Shown: positions 7,396 through 14,830, numbered from the stretch's first letter. The stretch: 16,983 bases of DNA from an uncultured Campylobacter sp. (GCF_938045535.1 NZ_CALIMQ010000102.1:1-16983); one strand, 5' to 3'. Numbers and translations are program-made. Notes: generated by a model from the sequence alone, not told the origin.

Positions 7396-7959
7396 ATGAA
7401 AAATTTTATAAAGTTTACGCTTGCTGCGACGCTGGCGGCAATATTTTTAGGCGGCTGCTTAGCTAAGCAGGCTAAGCCATACACCTACTACGAGCTGCGT
7501 TATGATCAAAAGCGCTGCGTAAATCCTAGCGGTGTACGTAAAAATATCTTTATTGACACTATCACGGCGACAGATCTCGTTGATAGGCGGGATATTTTAA
7601 TAGTGGATTTTAGAAACCGAACGCGGTTCGCAAGCGACGCCAAATTTATCACGATGCCTAGCGAGATGGTATATAAGGCGCTGCTTGATGCGGCATTTTC
7701 CACCTGCTCGCTAAATCCGATATTTGTGCCAAAAGAGCGGGATTTGCGCCTAAAAACCAGTATCGTAGCGCTTCAGGTCAATAACGATCAAGCAACCGTC
7801 ACGATGGGGTATGAAATTTTGAATTCTTTAGAAAGCATAAAATCAGGCATCGTCACTAAGCGCGTTTTTGTGCCTGATCCTAGCTCGCAAAGCATTTATA
7901 ATGCCCTAAATTTAGCGCTTAATGAGAGCATAAACGAAATTTTAAAGGCTCTTAGATGA
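7396..7959 (+). CDS. Auxiliary lipoprotein of the MCE transporter (ABC_trans_aux-like)
   Basis: This is a predicted lipoprotein of 187 aa: basic start (MKNFIK), hydrophobic run and lipobox LGGC with the lipidated cysteine at residue 21. The mature part begins with YTYYELRYDQKRC, which resembles the YYxL opening of PqiC-type ABC transport auxiliary lipoproteins. It ends in a Ser/Ala/Asn-rich amphipathic helix (SQSIYNALNLALNESINEIL), also seen in that family. It probably sits in the outer membrane as a partner of MlaD; that location and role are inferred from family and position. ATG at 7396 follows AAGGA by 7 nt and lies 2 nt after mlaD. The stop overlaps ruvA by ATGA, so ruvA translation is probably coupled to this gene. 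The likely C. jejuni counterpart is Cj1649. Confidence 0.75.
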   Translation: MKNFIKFTLAATLAAIFLGGCLAKQAKPYTYYELRYDQKRCVNPSGVRKNIFIDTITATDLVDRRDILIVDFRNRTRFASDAKFITMPSEMVYKALLDAAFSTCSLNPIFVPKERDLRLKTSIVALQVNNDQATVTMGYEILNSLESIKSGIVTKRVFVPDPSSQSIYNALNLALNESINEILKALR

Positions 7960-8510
7960 TAGCGGCGATCGAAGGGATTATCACGCGCAAGGAGCCCACT
8001 GCTTGCGTCATTAAATGTGCTAGCGGCGTGAGCTACGCTCTTTCATTGTCATTAAATACCTCCGCGAAGCTCATGCAGGGCGAGCTGACCGAGCTTGCGT
8101 GCGTACAAATTCTGCGCGAGGATGCCGATTTGCTGTATGGGTTTTTAGACGAGAGTGAAAAAAGGATGTTTGAAACCCTAATCAAGCTTAGTGGCGTAGG
8201 TGCAAGCACGGCGATGGCGGTTTGTTCGACGCTCGCTCCGCAGGATTTCGCGCGTTGCGTAGCTACGGGGGATGCTGCGACGCTAACTTCAGTTCCGGGC
8301 ATCGGCCCAAAGACCGCTAGACGGATCATTGCCGAACTGGGCGATGCGAAGCTAATGGAATTCGGTCCTAGCGAGACTTATAAAAACGAAGCGGCGTCCG
8401 CGCTACAAAGCCTTGGATTTAAGCGCGATAAGATCAATCAAATCTTAGCAGGATGCAGCAGCACGAATACGTCAGATCTTGTCAAAGAGGCGTTAAAAAA
8501 ATTAGCGTAG
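7956..8510 (+). CDS. ruvA: Holliday junction branch migration protein RuvA
   Basis: RuvA is the DNA-binding tetramer that grips Holliday junctions and loads the RuvB motor during recombinational repair. At 184 aa it has the expected length. An N-terminal OB-fold (1 to about 62, MIAAIEGIITRKEP start and EDADLLYGFLDE end) is followed by two helix-hairpin-helix motifs, KLSGVGASTAMAV (78-89) and LTSVPGIGPKTARRII (110-125). A flexible linker and a small C-terminal domain for RuvB contact (ASALQSLGFKRDKINQIL) complete it. ATG at 7956 overlaps the upstream stop (ATGA). ddl follows after 23 nt. Position next to ddl agrees with the Campylobacter order; ruvB and ruvC are not in the window. Confidence 0.96.
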   Translation: MIAAIEGIITRKEPTACVIKCASGVSYALSLSLNTSAKLMQGELTELACVQILREDADLLYGFLDESEKRMFETLIKLSGVGASTAMAVCSTLAPQDFARCVATGDAATLTSVPGIGPKTARRIIAELGDAKLMEFGPSETYKNEAASALQSLGFKRDKINQILAGCSSTNTSDLVKEALKKLA

Positions 8511-8533
8511 AAAATAAAATTTGAAGGAAAACA

Positions 8534-9565
8534 ATGAAATTTGGTATAGTTTTTGGAGCTCAAAGCTATGAGCACGAAGTAAGTATCATCTCGGCAATTG
8601 CCGTTAAAAATGCCCTAAAAGGCTGGGACTTGGAGTTTGTATTTTGCGATAAAAATCGTAAATTTTACCGCATTGAGGATAAAAATATGCGCGCGGCGTA
8701 TTTTAAGCAGGGCGGCTATGCTAAAGCAAAAGAGCTTAGCATCGGTGCGGGCGGATTTTTCGAGAGCGGAATGTTTAGCAAAAGCATGCTAGAAGTCGGC
8801 ACATATATCAATCTAATCCATGGCTGCGACGGCGAGGATGGCAAAATGGCGGCGCTATTTGAGTTTTTTGGCATCCCTTACATCGGCCCTCGCATCGAAG
8901 CTAGCGTGCTAAGCTATAATAAAATTTTAACCAAGCACTTAGCCGCAATCGCAAATGTAAAAACCTTGCCGTATGAGATCGTAAATCGCACTAGCCTGCC
9001 TAATTTTAATTTTCCGATCATCGTTAAACCCGCTCATTTGGGCTCTAGCATCGGAATTTCGATAGCCAAGAACGAAAGCGAGTTTAGCTACGCGCTGGAT
9101 CAGGCTTTTGAGCTGGACGACAGCGCGATCGTAGAGCCATACTGGGAAAACGTAAAGGAATTCAATCTCGCAGGCGCTAAAATAGACGGCAAAATCGTAT
9201 TTTCAAACATCGAAGAGCCAAAAAAAGAGGGCTATTTAAATTTCGATCGTAAATATTTGGATTTTTCGCGTAGTGGCGCGATCGAGCCCGCTCGTCCTGG
9301 CGCTTTGCTAGAGGGCAAGATGAAAGATGCCTTTACGCGGCTTTATAACGCAGGATCATTCGATGGCGCGCTCATTCGCTGCGATTTTTTTGAAAAAGAG
9401 GGCGAAATTTATCTAAACGAGATAAATCCGAACCCGGGTAGTCTCGCAAACTACCTATTTGATGATTTCTCCGAGGTTTTAGCAGCTCTTGCTTCGTCGC
9501 TGCCGCCGATGAGGCAGATCCCTGTAAGCTACGAGCTGATCACCAAAATCACTGCCAATAAGTAG
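8534..9565 (+). CDS. ddl: D-alanine-D-alanine ligase
   Basis: This is an ATP-grasp enzyme that joins two D-alanines to make the dipeptide used by MurF in peptidoglycan synthesis. At 343 aa it is close to the family length. It opens with GIVFGAQSYEHEVSIISA (E15 matches the substrate-contacting Glu of DdlB). The middle domain has HGCDGEDGKMAALFEFFGIP (96-115) and PIIVKPAHLGSSIGIS (161-176, ATP-binding Lys and Ser-rich loop). The C-terminus has RCDFF and NEINPNPGS (295-303), the Mg-binding Glu/Asn pair. ATG at 8534 follows AAGGA. It belongs with murJ and murF as part of the envelope gene cluster. Nothing essential is missing. Confidence 0.96.
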   Translation: MKFGIVFGAQSYEHEVSIISAIAVKNALKGWDLEFVFCDKNRKFYRIEDKNMRAAYFKQGGYAKAKELSIGAGGFFESGMFSKSMLEVGTYINLIHGCDGEDGKMAALFEFFGIPYIGPRIEASVLSYNKILTKHLAAIANVKTLPYEIVNRTSLPNFNFPIIVKPAHLGSSIGISIAKNESEFSYALDQAFELDDSAIVEPYWENVKEFNLAGAKIDGKIVFSNIEEPKKEGYLNFDRKYLDFSRSGAIEPARPGALLEGKMKDAFTRLYNAGSFDGALIRCDFFEKEGEIYLNEINPNPGSLANYLFDDFSEVLAALASSLPPMRQIPVSYELITKITANK

Positions 9566-9575
9566 CCAATCGTTT

Positions 9576-9607
9576 AAAATTTTACGCTAAATTTTGCGTA
9601 AAATTTT
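9576..9607. repeat. Perfect 12-bp inverted repeat after ddl
   Basis: AAAATTTTACGC (9576-9587) and GCGTAAAATTTT (9596-9607) are exact reverse complements with an 8-nt loop. The hairpin begins 11 nt after the ddl stop. Its first 20 bases, AAAATTTTACGCTAAATTTT, are identical to positions 1188-1207 in the hairpin after cysS. It may mark a 3' end or RNA processing point between ddl and the next gene. It lacks a clean U-tract, so I do not call it an intrinsic terminator. Confidence 0.55.
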
Positions 9608-9624
9608 ACCCCAAAGGTCAAGTT

Positions 9625-9843
9625 ATGATAAATCAAGACGAAATTTACACCGCTACCGAGATCGTGCGCAACTTCAGCACCGTTTTAAACAAAATCAAAA
9701 ACCAAGAGATTAAAAAAGCCCTGATCGTCAAAAACAACAAATTTGAAGCCGTGATGATCAGTATGAGCGAGTTTGAGCGGCTCGAAAAAGCAGTCGAGTT
9801 ACTTAAAGCCGTTTACGCCAAAAGGAGCGGCGGTGGCGAGTAA
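9625..9843 (+). CDS. Small Phd/YefM antitoxin-like protein without a toxin partner
   Basis: This 72-aa acidic-basic protein has the layout of the Phd/YefM antitoxin N-terminal DNA-binding fold. ATEIVRNFSTVLNKIKNQEIKKALIVKNNK (10-39) matches the helix-helix-strand pattern, followed by FEAVMISMSEFERLEK (40-55), the usual strand-helix end (compare 'VAVLISLEEYE'). ATG at 9625 is preceded by AAAGG about 8 nt upstream. No toxin gene is adjacent: the next gene is an alpha/beta hydrolase that begins inside its last codons. I remember a similar small gene (Cj0797c) at this spot in C. jejuni, so this is probably a conserved housekeeping regulator or leader rather than a mobile toxin-antitoxin module. 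DNA binding and autoregulation are possible but unproven. Confidence 0.7.
   Translation: MINQDEIYTATEIVRNFSTVLNKIKNQEIKKALIVKNNKFEAVMISMSEFERLEKAVELLKAVYAKRSGGGE
9821..9827 (+). promoter_or_regulatory. Ribosome site that fixes the GTG start of the hydrolase
   Basis: AAAGGAG lies 5 nt before the GTG at 9833 and inside the 3' end of the Phd-like gene. It decides the hydrolase start: the open frame extends upstream to a TTG at 9773, but that extension is the Phd-like gene read in another frame and has no ribosome site. Confidence 0.7.
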
Positions 9844-10564
9844 GGAGCTCGTCTACGGCGGCGAAAACTACAAAATCAGCTACGAAATTTCAAATCTGCA
9901 GCGTGCCGAATATATTTTGGTGCTGCACGGCTGGGGCGCAAACAAAGCGCTTATGTTTAGGGTTTTTTCGGATAAATTCCGCCGTTACGCGATAGTGTGC
10001 GTCGATCTGCCGGGATTTGGCGCCAGCTCGCAGCCCGCGCGCGCCCTTGGCAGCGAGGATTACGCGGAGATTATGCGCGCCTTTATCGCAGCTTTGGGCA
10101 GGCAGCCTGCAGCGATCATGGGGCACAGCTTCGGCGGCAAGATCGCTGCATTGCTAGCTCCGCGCAATCTCATACTGCTAAGCAGCGCCGGTATCATCGA
10201 ACCCAAGCCCTTTGCCGTGCGCGCCAAAATCGCGATTTTTAAAATTTTAAAAAGACTTGGACTGGCGGGGCTTTGGCGTGCGTTTGCGAGCAAGGATGCC
10301 GCAGGTATGAGCAAGACGATGTATGAGACGCTAAAAAACGTCGTAAATGAGGACTTCCGCGATATTTTTTCCGCGCTAAGCCCGCAAAATACGCTCATCT
10401 TTTGGGGCAAGGACGATCGCGCCACTAGCCTAAAAAGCGGCGAGCTGATCCACTCGCTCATTAAAAACAGCAAATTTTATCCGCTGGCGGGGGATCACTT
10501 TTTCTTTTTGCAGAGCGCGGATTTTATCGGCGAGCAGATCGAAAAGGAGCTTAGCGGCAGCTAA
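9833..10564 (+). CDS. Alpha/beta hydrolase
   Basis: This is a soluble alpha/beta-hydrolase-fold enzyme of 243 aa from the GTG at 9833. Visible elements are the oxyanion-hole motif HGWG at 32-35, the strand VCVDLPGFGAS (55-65), the nucleophile elbow GHSFGG with Ser99, the acid loop FWGKDD (Asp194 or 195) and the catalytic His222 in AGDHFFF. A helical cap region lies about 125-180. The full triad is present, so it should be an active esterase, lipase or similar hydrolase; the substrate is unknown. Its first 11 nt overlap the Phd-like gene, which suggests translational coupling. The position next to ddl and before murF matches C. jejuni Cj0796c as I remember it. A cell-wall or lipid role is only suggested by neighbours. 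Confidence 0.88.
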   Translation: MASKELVYGGENYKISYEISNLQRAEYILVLHGWGANKALMFRVFSDKFRRYAIVCVDLPGFGASSQPARALGSEDYAEIMRAFIAALGRQPAAIMGHSFGGKIAALLAPRNLILLSSAGIIEPKPFAVRAKIAIFKILKRLGLAGLWRAFASKDAAGMSKTMYETLKNVVNEDFRDIFSALSPQNTLIFWGKDDRATSLKSGELIHSLIKNSKFYPLAGDHFFFLQSADFIGEQIEKELSGS

Positions 10565-11427
10565 ATTTAACGATTCGGCGCCGCGCTAAATTTAAAGCGA
10601 AACGCGATTTTGTGTAAATTTTAAAATTTAGCCGCGAAATTTTAGCGCCGCTAAAAATCGCGCTTTAGATGTAAAAACAGATCGTGCGAAAAGCGAGGTG
10701 GCAGCGAGTGTATTTTAAAAAGCGTTTCAATGCGGCGCTTTAATACGGCTTATCTTGCGGCGCGCGTTTTAAATTTTGCATTGTGCTTGCGCTAAAATCG
10801 CAAGCCAAGGCGTAAATTTAGATTATAAAGTCGCGAGCACGCGGCATATATTTAAAATTTAGCGGCGCAAAATCTGCTCTTTGGGTGTGTAATTCAAAAC
10901 GCAAAGCTCAAATTGCGGCGTGCCGCGTTAAATTTTAAAATTTTACGCCGTAGCGGATCGTTTCTGCTCTGCGCTCGCGATTGCGACAGCCGTACATGAT
11001 GCGGCGAAACCGCGTGTGTACTGCAAAGCGGACAATTAAATTTAGTTGCAGGTCGCATAATCGCGTCATGTATTTACCGCGACACAAGGTCTATGTGCTG
11101 TAAATAATGCAAATCATCGCGCGAGATAGGGCGCTATATCACAAGATACGCAGCGTGCGAAAATTTCAGGTCGCGAAAGTATAGATGCGGCGCGGTATCG
11201 AGAACGCAGACGCAGCGCGGCAGCGTAAATTTATCTAGCGTGGCTCGTGCAGCTTTCGCGAGAGCGTGAATTTATGAGCTAGCGAAGTTTGCAAAAATAG
11301 AATTTGCAAAGAGGGAATTCGTAAAATTTGCAAATGAAGCCAAATGCCGGTTGGCTCGAGCTCGCCGCGTTTGCCCGCACAGGCTCGCAAAGCGGGCGCG
11401 TAAACTTATAAAAAGGAATTTTAAAAG
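10565..11427. other. 863 bp gene-free region between the hydrolase and murF
   Basis: No coding sequence: only two overlapping minus-strand frames of 60 codons near 11272-11461, both made of repeat-derived FAN/NS words. It contains an exact TAAATTTTAAAATTTA palindrome (10615-10630), a one-mismatch copy (10929-10944) and a hairpin GCGA..TTTTAGC/GCTAAAA..TCGC (10634-10661). A second hairpin with arms GTACA/TGTAC and GCGG/CCGC spans 10992-11021. A 15-bp imperfect tandem repeat (TTGCAAA-type) lies at 11289-11318. A GC stem, GCCCGC/GCGGGC (11373-11378 and 11392-11397), lies about 30 nt before murF. I see no tRNA and no strong promoter. murF therefore probably has its own transcription start somewhere in here. 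Confidence 0.65.
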
Positions 11428-13224
11428 ATGAATATAATATTTTTGATCGCGCACGCGGCATTCGTCCTACTGCTGGGCTTTTATCTGATCACCTGCCTGC
11501 AGTGGTTTTCGTACAAGCCCGCGCGTATCATCTTTCACTTCACCAAACCCGCGTGGCACCTCTATTTTTTGATTTTGCCGCTGGCGGCGTATTTCGGCTG
11601 CGAGATCGCGGCGGGCCTCTGTGCGGCTAAATTCGGCGCCGCGTCCCTCTATGCCTTGCACGCCGCTAAAATTCTAATCGTCGCAGCCTACGCGCTCGCG
11701 CTTTATTTTTGGCAAAGAGGGCTAGATAAAAAGCTCGTCTTTACGCCGCGCGTGAAGCGATTTTTTGCGATTTTGGCGGTTTGTGTGTTTAGCTTTAACG
11801 CCGCGTTTTATGCCGCGGGGGGGCCGATTTTGCCGATCTTTTTACCGCTTGGCGCTGGCCTTGCGGCGAGCTTTACTTACGAGCGGGCGCAGGCTGCGAA
11901 ATTTAAGGCCGACGCGCGCAAAAAACTAGCCCAGATGCCCTCCCTTACGATCATTCAGATCACCGCGAGCTACGGCAAGACGAGCATTAAAAATTTCTTG
12001 TATCAAATTTTAAAAAGCGACTTTCGCTGCTACAAGACGCCGCGCTCGGTAAACACGCTAGCGGGGCTCGTGCGCGACGTAAACGAGGCGCTGCCCGCAG
12101 ATACGCAGATCTACATCGCCGAAGCAGGCGCCAGGCTAAGCGGCGACATCGCCGAGATCACCGAGTTTTTGGCGCCGCAGATCGTCGTCGTGGGCGAGAT
12201 CGGCGCGCAACACATCGAGTATTTCAAAAGCATTGAAAACATCCGCAAGACCAAGCTTGAAGCGCTCACAAGCGTGCGGCTAAAGCATGCGTTTTTGCAC
12301 AGCTCTACGCAAAAAAGCGCGGATGGGCGCGTCACGATCTATGACGAGGGGCTGGAAATTTGCGGCGCGGATCTGGACGGAATAAAATTTAGCCTTAGCT
12401 TGAGCGATGATGAAAGCGGTGCTAGCGGCGAAAATTCTGTGCCGCGCGCAGAAACATCCGCCGCAAAGGGCAAAGAGCAGGGCGATTTGAGCCGAAACGC
12501 AAGCAGTGAGGCATGCGTAGAAAAAGATAAAAATTCTAAAAATTACGGCACCGATTTTGACGATGCAAATTTTGTATCCTGCGCCGAACGGAGCGAGCAA
12601 GAATTTTACGAACAAGCCGCCCGTGCCGCTAGCGACGATAAAATTTGTAACGTCAAAGAGTGGGGCGTGCAAGAGGCTTCAAACGAGCGTAAAATTTCAA
12701 ACGGGCGGAGAGAACTATGCGAGAGACATGAGTTTTTCGCGCCGGTTTTGGGTAAATTTAACGCCGCAAATCTCGCCGCGTGCATAAAGATCGCGCGATT
12801 TTTAGGGCTTAGGGCTGATAAGATTAAAAGCCGCGTCGCGCATGTTAGTGCCGTCGAGCACCGCCTCGCGCGGCTCGATGCGGGCGGCAAGATCATCATC
12901 GACGATAGCTTCAACGGCAATCTAAGCGGCATGCTGCAAAGCTACGAGCTGATGCGAAGCTACGGCGGGCGCAAGGTCATCATCACGCCGGGCATCGTCG
13001 AGAGCACGCGCGAGGACAACGAGACGTTAGGCGCTAAGATCGATGAAATTTTTGATCTTGCGATCATCACGGGCGAGCTAAATTCCGAGGCGCTACAAAG
13101 CAAGATCGACCCCGCAAAGACTATCGTTTTGAAAGACAAGCGCGATTTGCAGCGGGTTTTGAGCGAAAATACGCACAGCGGCGATCTGATTTTATTTTCA
13201 AACGACGCGCCGAGCTTTATTTAA
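11428..13224 (+). CDS. murF: UDP-MurNAc-tripeptide:D-Ala-D-Ala ligase, membrane-anchored form with an insert
   Basis: MurF adds D-Ala-D-Ala to UDP-MurNAc-tripeptide, the last cytoplasmic step before lipid I. The protein is 598 aa against about 450-480 for usual MurF. Instead of a standard N-terminal UMP-binding domain it starts with about 150 mostly hydrophobic residues (several membrane helices: 4-23, 45-65, 78-95, 112-130, 133-148). The central ligase domain has the P-loop ITASYGKTSIKN (178-189) and AEAGAR (231-236), followed by GEIGAQHIEYFKSIENI. A charged, low-complexity stretch at about 327-432 interrupts the domain. HRLARL (478-483), the DDSFNGN motif (492-498) and the C-terminal domain (VIITPGIVE, DLILFSNDAPS) follow. 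ATG at 11428 has AAGGA 10 nt upstream. The name rests on these motifs and on the conserved position after ddl and the hydrolase. Confidence 0.9.
   Translation: MNIIFLIAHAAFVLLLGFYLITCLQWFSYKPARIIFHFTKPAWHLYFLILPLAAYFGCEIAAGLCAAKFGAASLYALHAAKILIVAAYALALYFWQRGLDKKLVFTPRVKRFFAILAVCVFSFNAAFYAAGGPILPIFLPLGAGLAASFTYERAQAAKFKADARKKLAQMPSLTIIQITASYGKTSIKNFLYQILKSDFRCYKTPRSVNTLAGLVRDVNEALPADTQIYIAEAGARLSGDIAEITEFLAPQIVVVGEIGAQHIEYFKSIENIRKTKLEALTSVRLKHAFLHSSTQKSADGRVTIYDEGLEICGADLDGIKFSLSLSDDESGASGENSVPRAETSAAKGKEQGDLSRNASSEACVEKDKNSKNYGTDFDDANFVSCAERSEQEFYEQAARAASDDKICNVKEWGVQEASNERKISNGRRELCERHEFFAPVLGKFNAANLAACIKIARFLGLRADKIKSRVAHVSAVEHRLARLDAGGKIIIDDSFNGNLSGMLQSYELMRSYGGRKVIITPGIVESTREDNETLGAKIDEIFDLAIITGELNSEALQSKIDPAKTIVLKDKRDLQRVLSENTHSGDLILFSNDAPSFI
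12406..12723 (+). other. Low-complexity insert within MurF (residues about 327-432)
   Basis: The encoded stretch is rich in Ser, Glu, Asp, Lys, Asn and Ala, without hydrophobic core patterns, and looks disordered. Four cysteines sit at residues 363, 385, 407 and 431, spaced 22, 22 and 24, which hints at a degenerate repeat of about 66 bp. The DNA contains words of the intergenic family, such as GATAAAATTTGTAACG and GCGTAAAATTTCAAACGG. The reading frame stays open and ligase motifs resume after it. Confidence 0.6.
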
Positions 13225-13469
13225 GCGGCTTTGGCGGCACGGCTTGCTTTGCCTGACGCCATACTGCGCGATTTAGCAGGGTGAGTTTTTAGTCAAAAGA
13301 CTTTGAGCGAGTGCGGCGAGCGACTTAAACGCGATCTATCGGGCGATTAGTTTGAGCTGCGGCGCGATTTGTTTAGATAGGATAGCCTGTACGGCAAAAT
13401 TTCGGTGCGTCGTTATAAAATCGCAATCTTGCACGCGATTAAATTTAGGATCAAATTTAAAGGAAAGCT

Positions 13470-14150
13470 ATGGATTTACGAGAAAAGATGCTAGGGCAGC
13501 TGCGGGCGTTAAGCGAGGATAAGTTCGCGCAATTTTCGCAGCGCCTAATACCCGCGCCGCAGATTTTGGGCGTGCGCACTCCGGCGCTACGCGCGCTTGC
13601 TCGCAAAAGTTTCGCCGCTTTGGGCGGAGCGGACGAGGCGCGGCGAGAGCTGCAAAAATATAAGCCGGTTTTTCACGAGGAGTTCGTGCTAAAGGGCTTT
13701 TTTATAATGCTTTTGAAGCAGGACGAGGCAAAATTTACCCTTGCGAGCGATTTTATAAAAACGATGCCTAATTGGGCGGTTTGCGATATGTTCGCTCCGA
13801 AATTCAGGGATGCTGCTTTCGCGGACGCGCTGCTAAAGCAGGCTAAGGGCGGCGAGGACGAGTTTGAGAGGCGATTTTTCTACGTTTATTTTATGCGAAA
13901 TATGAGCGCGATCTCGCCTAAGGAGTTTTTTGAAATTTGCGCCGCCGAAAGCGACGAGCGGTACTACGTGCAGATGGGCGCGGCGTGGGCGATAGCCGAG
14001 ATGTTTATCAAGCAGTGCGAGATCACGCTTGCGTTTTTGGCGAGCAAACGAGCGGCTAAATTTGTCCAAAACAAGGCGATATCGAAGATCTGCGATAGCT
14101 TTCGCGTAAGTAAAGCCGAAAAAGATGCGCTTTTGAAATATAAAATTTAA
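13470..14150 (+). CDS. AlkD-like DNA alkylation repair protein
   Basis: This 226-aa, all-helical protein resembles the AlkD family of HEAT-like-repeat DNA glycosylases, which remove alkylated purines. Recognisable parts are ILGVRTPALRALARK (32-46, the 'GV..P..R.LAK' motif), MPNWAVCDMFAPK (99-111), ERRFFYVYFMRN (133-144) and YYVQMGAAWAIAEMF (165-179). W102, D106, R134 or R135, and W173 could be the counterparts of the AlkD residues W109, D113, R148 and W187; the W-D spacing of four agrees. ATG at 13470 follows AAAGGA by about 7 nt. It stands alone, 245 bp after murF and 98 bp before the next gene. Family assignment is fairly secure; activity on a given lesion is not. Confidence 0.82.
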   Translation: MDLREKMLGQLRALSEDKFAQFSQRLIPAPQILGVRTPALRALARKSFAALGGADEARRELQKYKPVFHEEFVLKGFFIMLLKQDEAKFTLASDFIKTMPNWAVCDMFAPKFRDAAFADALLKQAKGGEDEFERRFFYVYFMRNMSAISPKEFFEICAAESDERYYVQMGAAWAIAEMFIKQCEITLAFLASKRAAKFVQNKAISKICDSFRVSKAEKDALLKYKI

Positions 14151-14248
14151 CCGAGGCGGAAAGTGGCGGAGGTAGTTAAAATTTCAGTTGCGCGCGGGGC
14201 TTGTCAGCCAAAATCGCGAGCTTTAAAATGTAAATTTAAGGAGAGAAA

Positions 14249-14617
14249 ATGTTTAGCAAGGAATTTTTAGAAATCTTAAATTATGAATGCGCCGTGGGTA
14301 TCGCTACCTGCGCGCACGGCGAGGCTCATATCAGCAATACGTGGAACAGATATCTCATCATTAAGGGTGATCGCATCCTCATCCCCGCTGCGGGTATGAA
14401 AAAGACGCAAAGCAACGTGGAGGCTAATCCGAACGTCGAGCTTAGCGTCGCAACGAAGGAGCTAGCAGGCAGGTTCGGAGCGGGGCGTGGCTTTGTAGTG
14501 AAGGGCACAGCGCGTTTTATTGATAGCGGTGCGGAGTTTGAAGAAACGAAGGCGAAATTTCCGTTTGCTACGAGGCTACTTGAAATCACGGCTAGTAGCG
14601 TAAAACAGGTGCTGTAA
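14249..14617 (+). CDS. Pyridoxamine-5'-phosphate-oxidase-like FMN-binding protein
   Basis: This is a small protein of 122 aa with the split-barrel flavin-binding pattern: EILNYECAVGIATCAHGEAHISNTWNRYLII (8-38), a strand DRILIPAAGM (41-50), then KKTQSNVEANPNVELSVAT (51-69) and GFVVKGTARFIDSG (81-94). This matches the general PNPOx-family layout of small flavin- or heme-binding oxidoreductases. The exact reaction is unknown; at this length it is unlikely to be a true pyridoxamine-phosphate oxidase. ATG at 14249 has AAGGAGAG directly upstream with good spacing. It is followed by a repeat array and a hairpin, so it is probably a single-gene unit. Confidence 0.78.
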   Translation: MFSKEFLEILNYECAVGIATCAHGEAHISNTWNRYLIIKGDRILIPAAGMKKTQSNVEANPNVELSVATKELAGRFGAGRGFVVKGTARFIDSGAEFEETKAKFPFATRLLEITASSVKQVL

Positions 14618-14762
14618 GCCAAGCGGCGCAGTTTGGGTGGAATTTACGAATGAAATTCCCGATGAAATTCCGCCGCGAGCTTTACAATGGAATTTTGCCG
14701 TGAAATTTTATCGATGGAATTTTAAAGTTAGTAAAATTTTATCGACGAAATTTCGCTTCGCC

Positions 14763-14830
14763 GTAAAATTTTAAAGCGAGCGAAATTTTAAAGCGGGTAA
14801 AATTTCAAAGCCCGCAAAATTTCAAAGTCT
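14763..14830. repeat. 17-bp tandem repeat, four copies
   Basis: Four consecutive 17-bp units (14763-14779, 14780-14796, 14797-14813, 14814-14830) follow the pattern G(T/C)(A/G)AAATTT(T/C)AAAG plus three variable bases. The first two have TTTTAAAGCG, the last two TTTCAAAG. Similar but irregular units (GTAAAATTTTATCGACG, GTGAAATTTTATCGATG) reach back to about 14640, so the array is a longer, decayed tract of which these four are the cleanest part. It lies wholly between two genes. Confidence 0.75.

Noticed and set aside
10565..11427. Possible tRNA or small RNA gene in the hydrolase-murF gap
   Set aside because: I found no tRNA-type T-loop or acceptor pairing; the hairpins seen are isolated and have no promoter-terminator frame around them.
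14640..14830. Possible CRISPR array at the tandem repeat
   Set aside because: Units are 17 bp and adjacent without unique spacers, and no cas genes are present.
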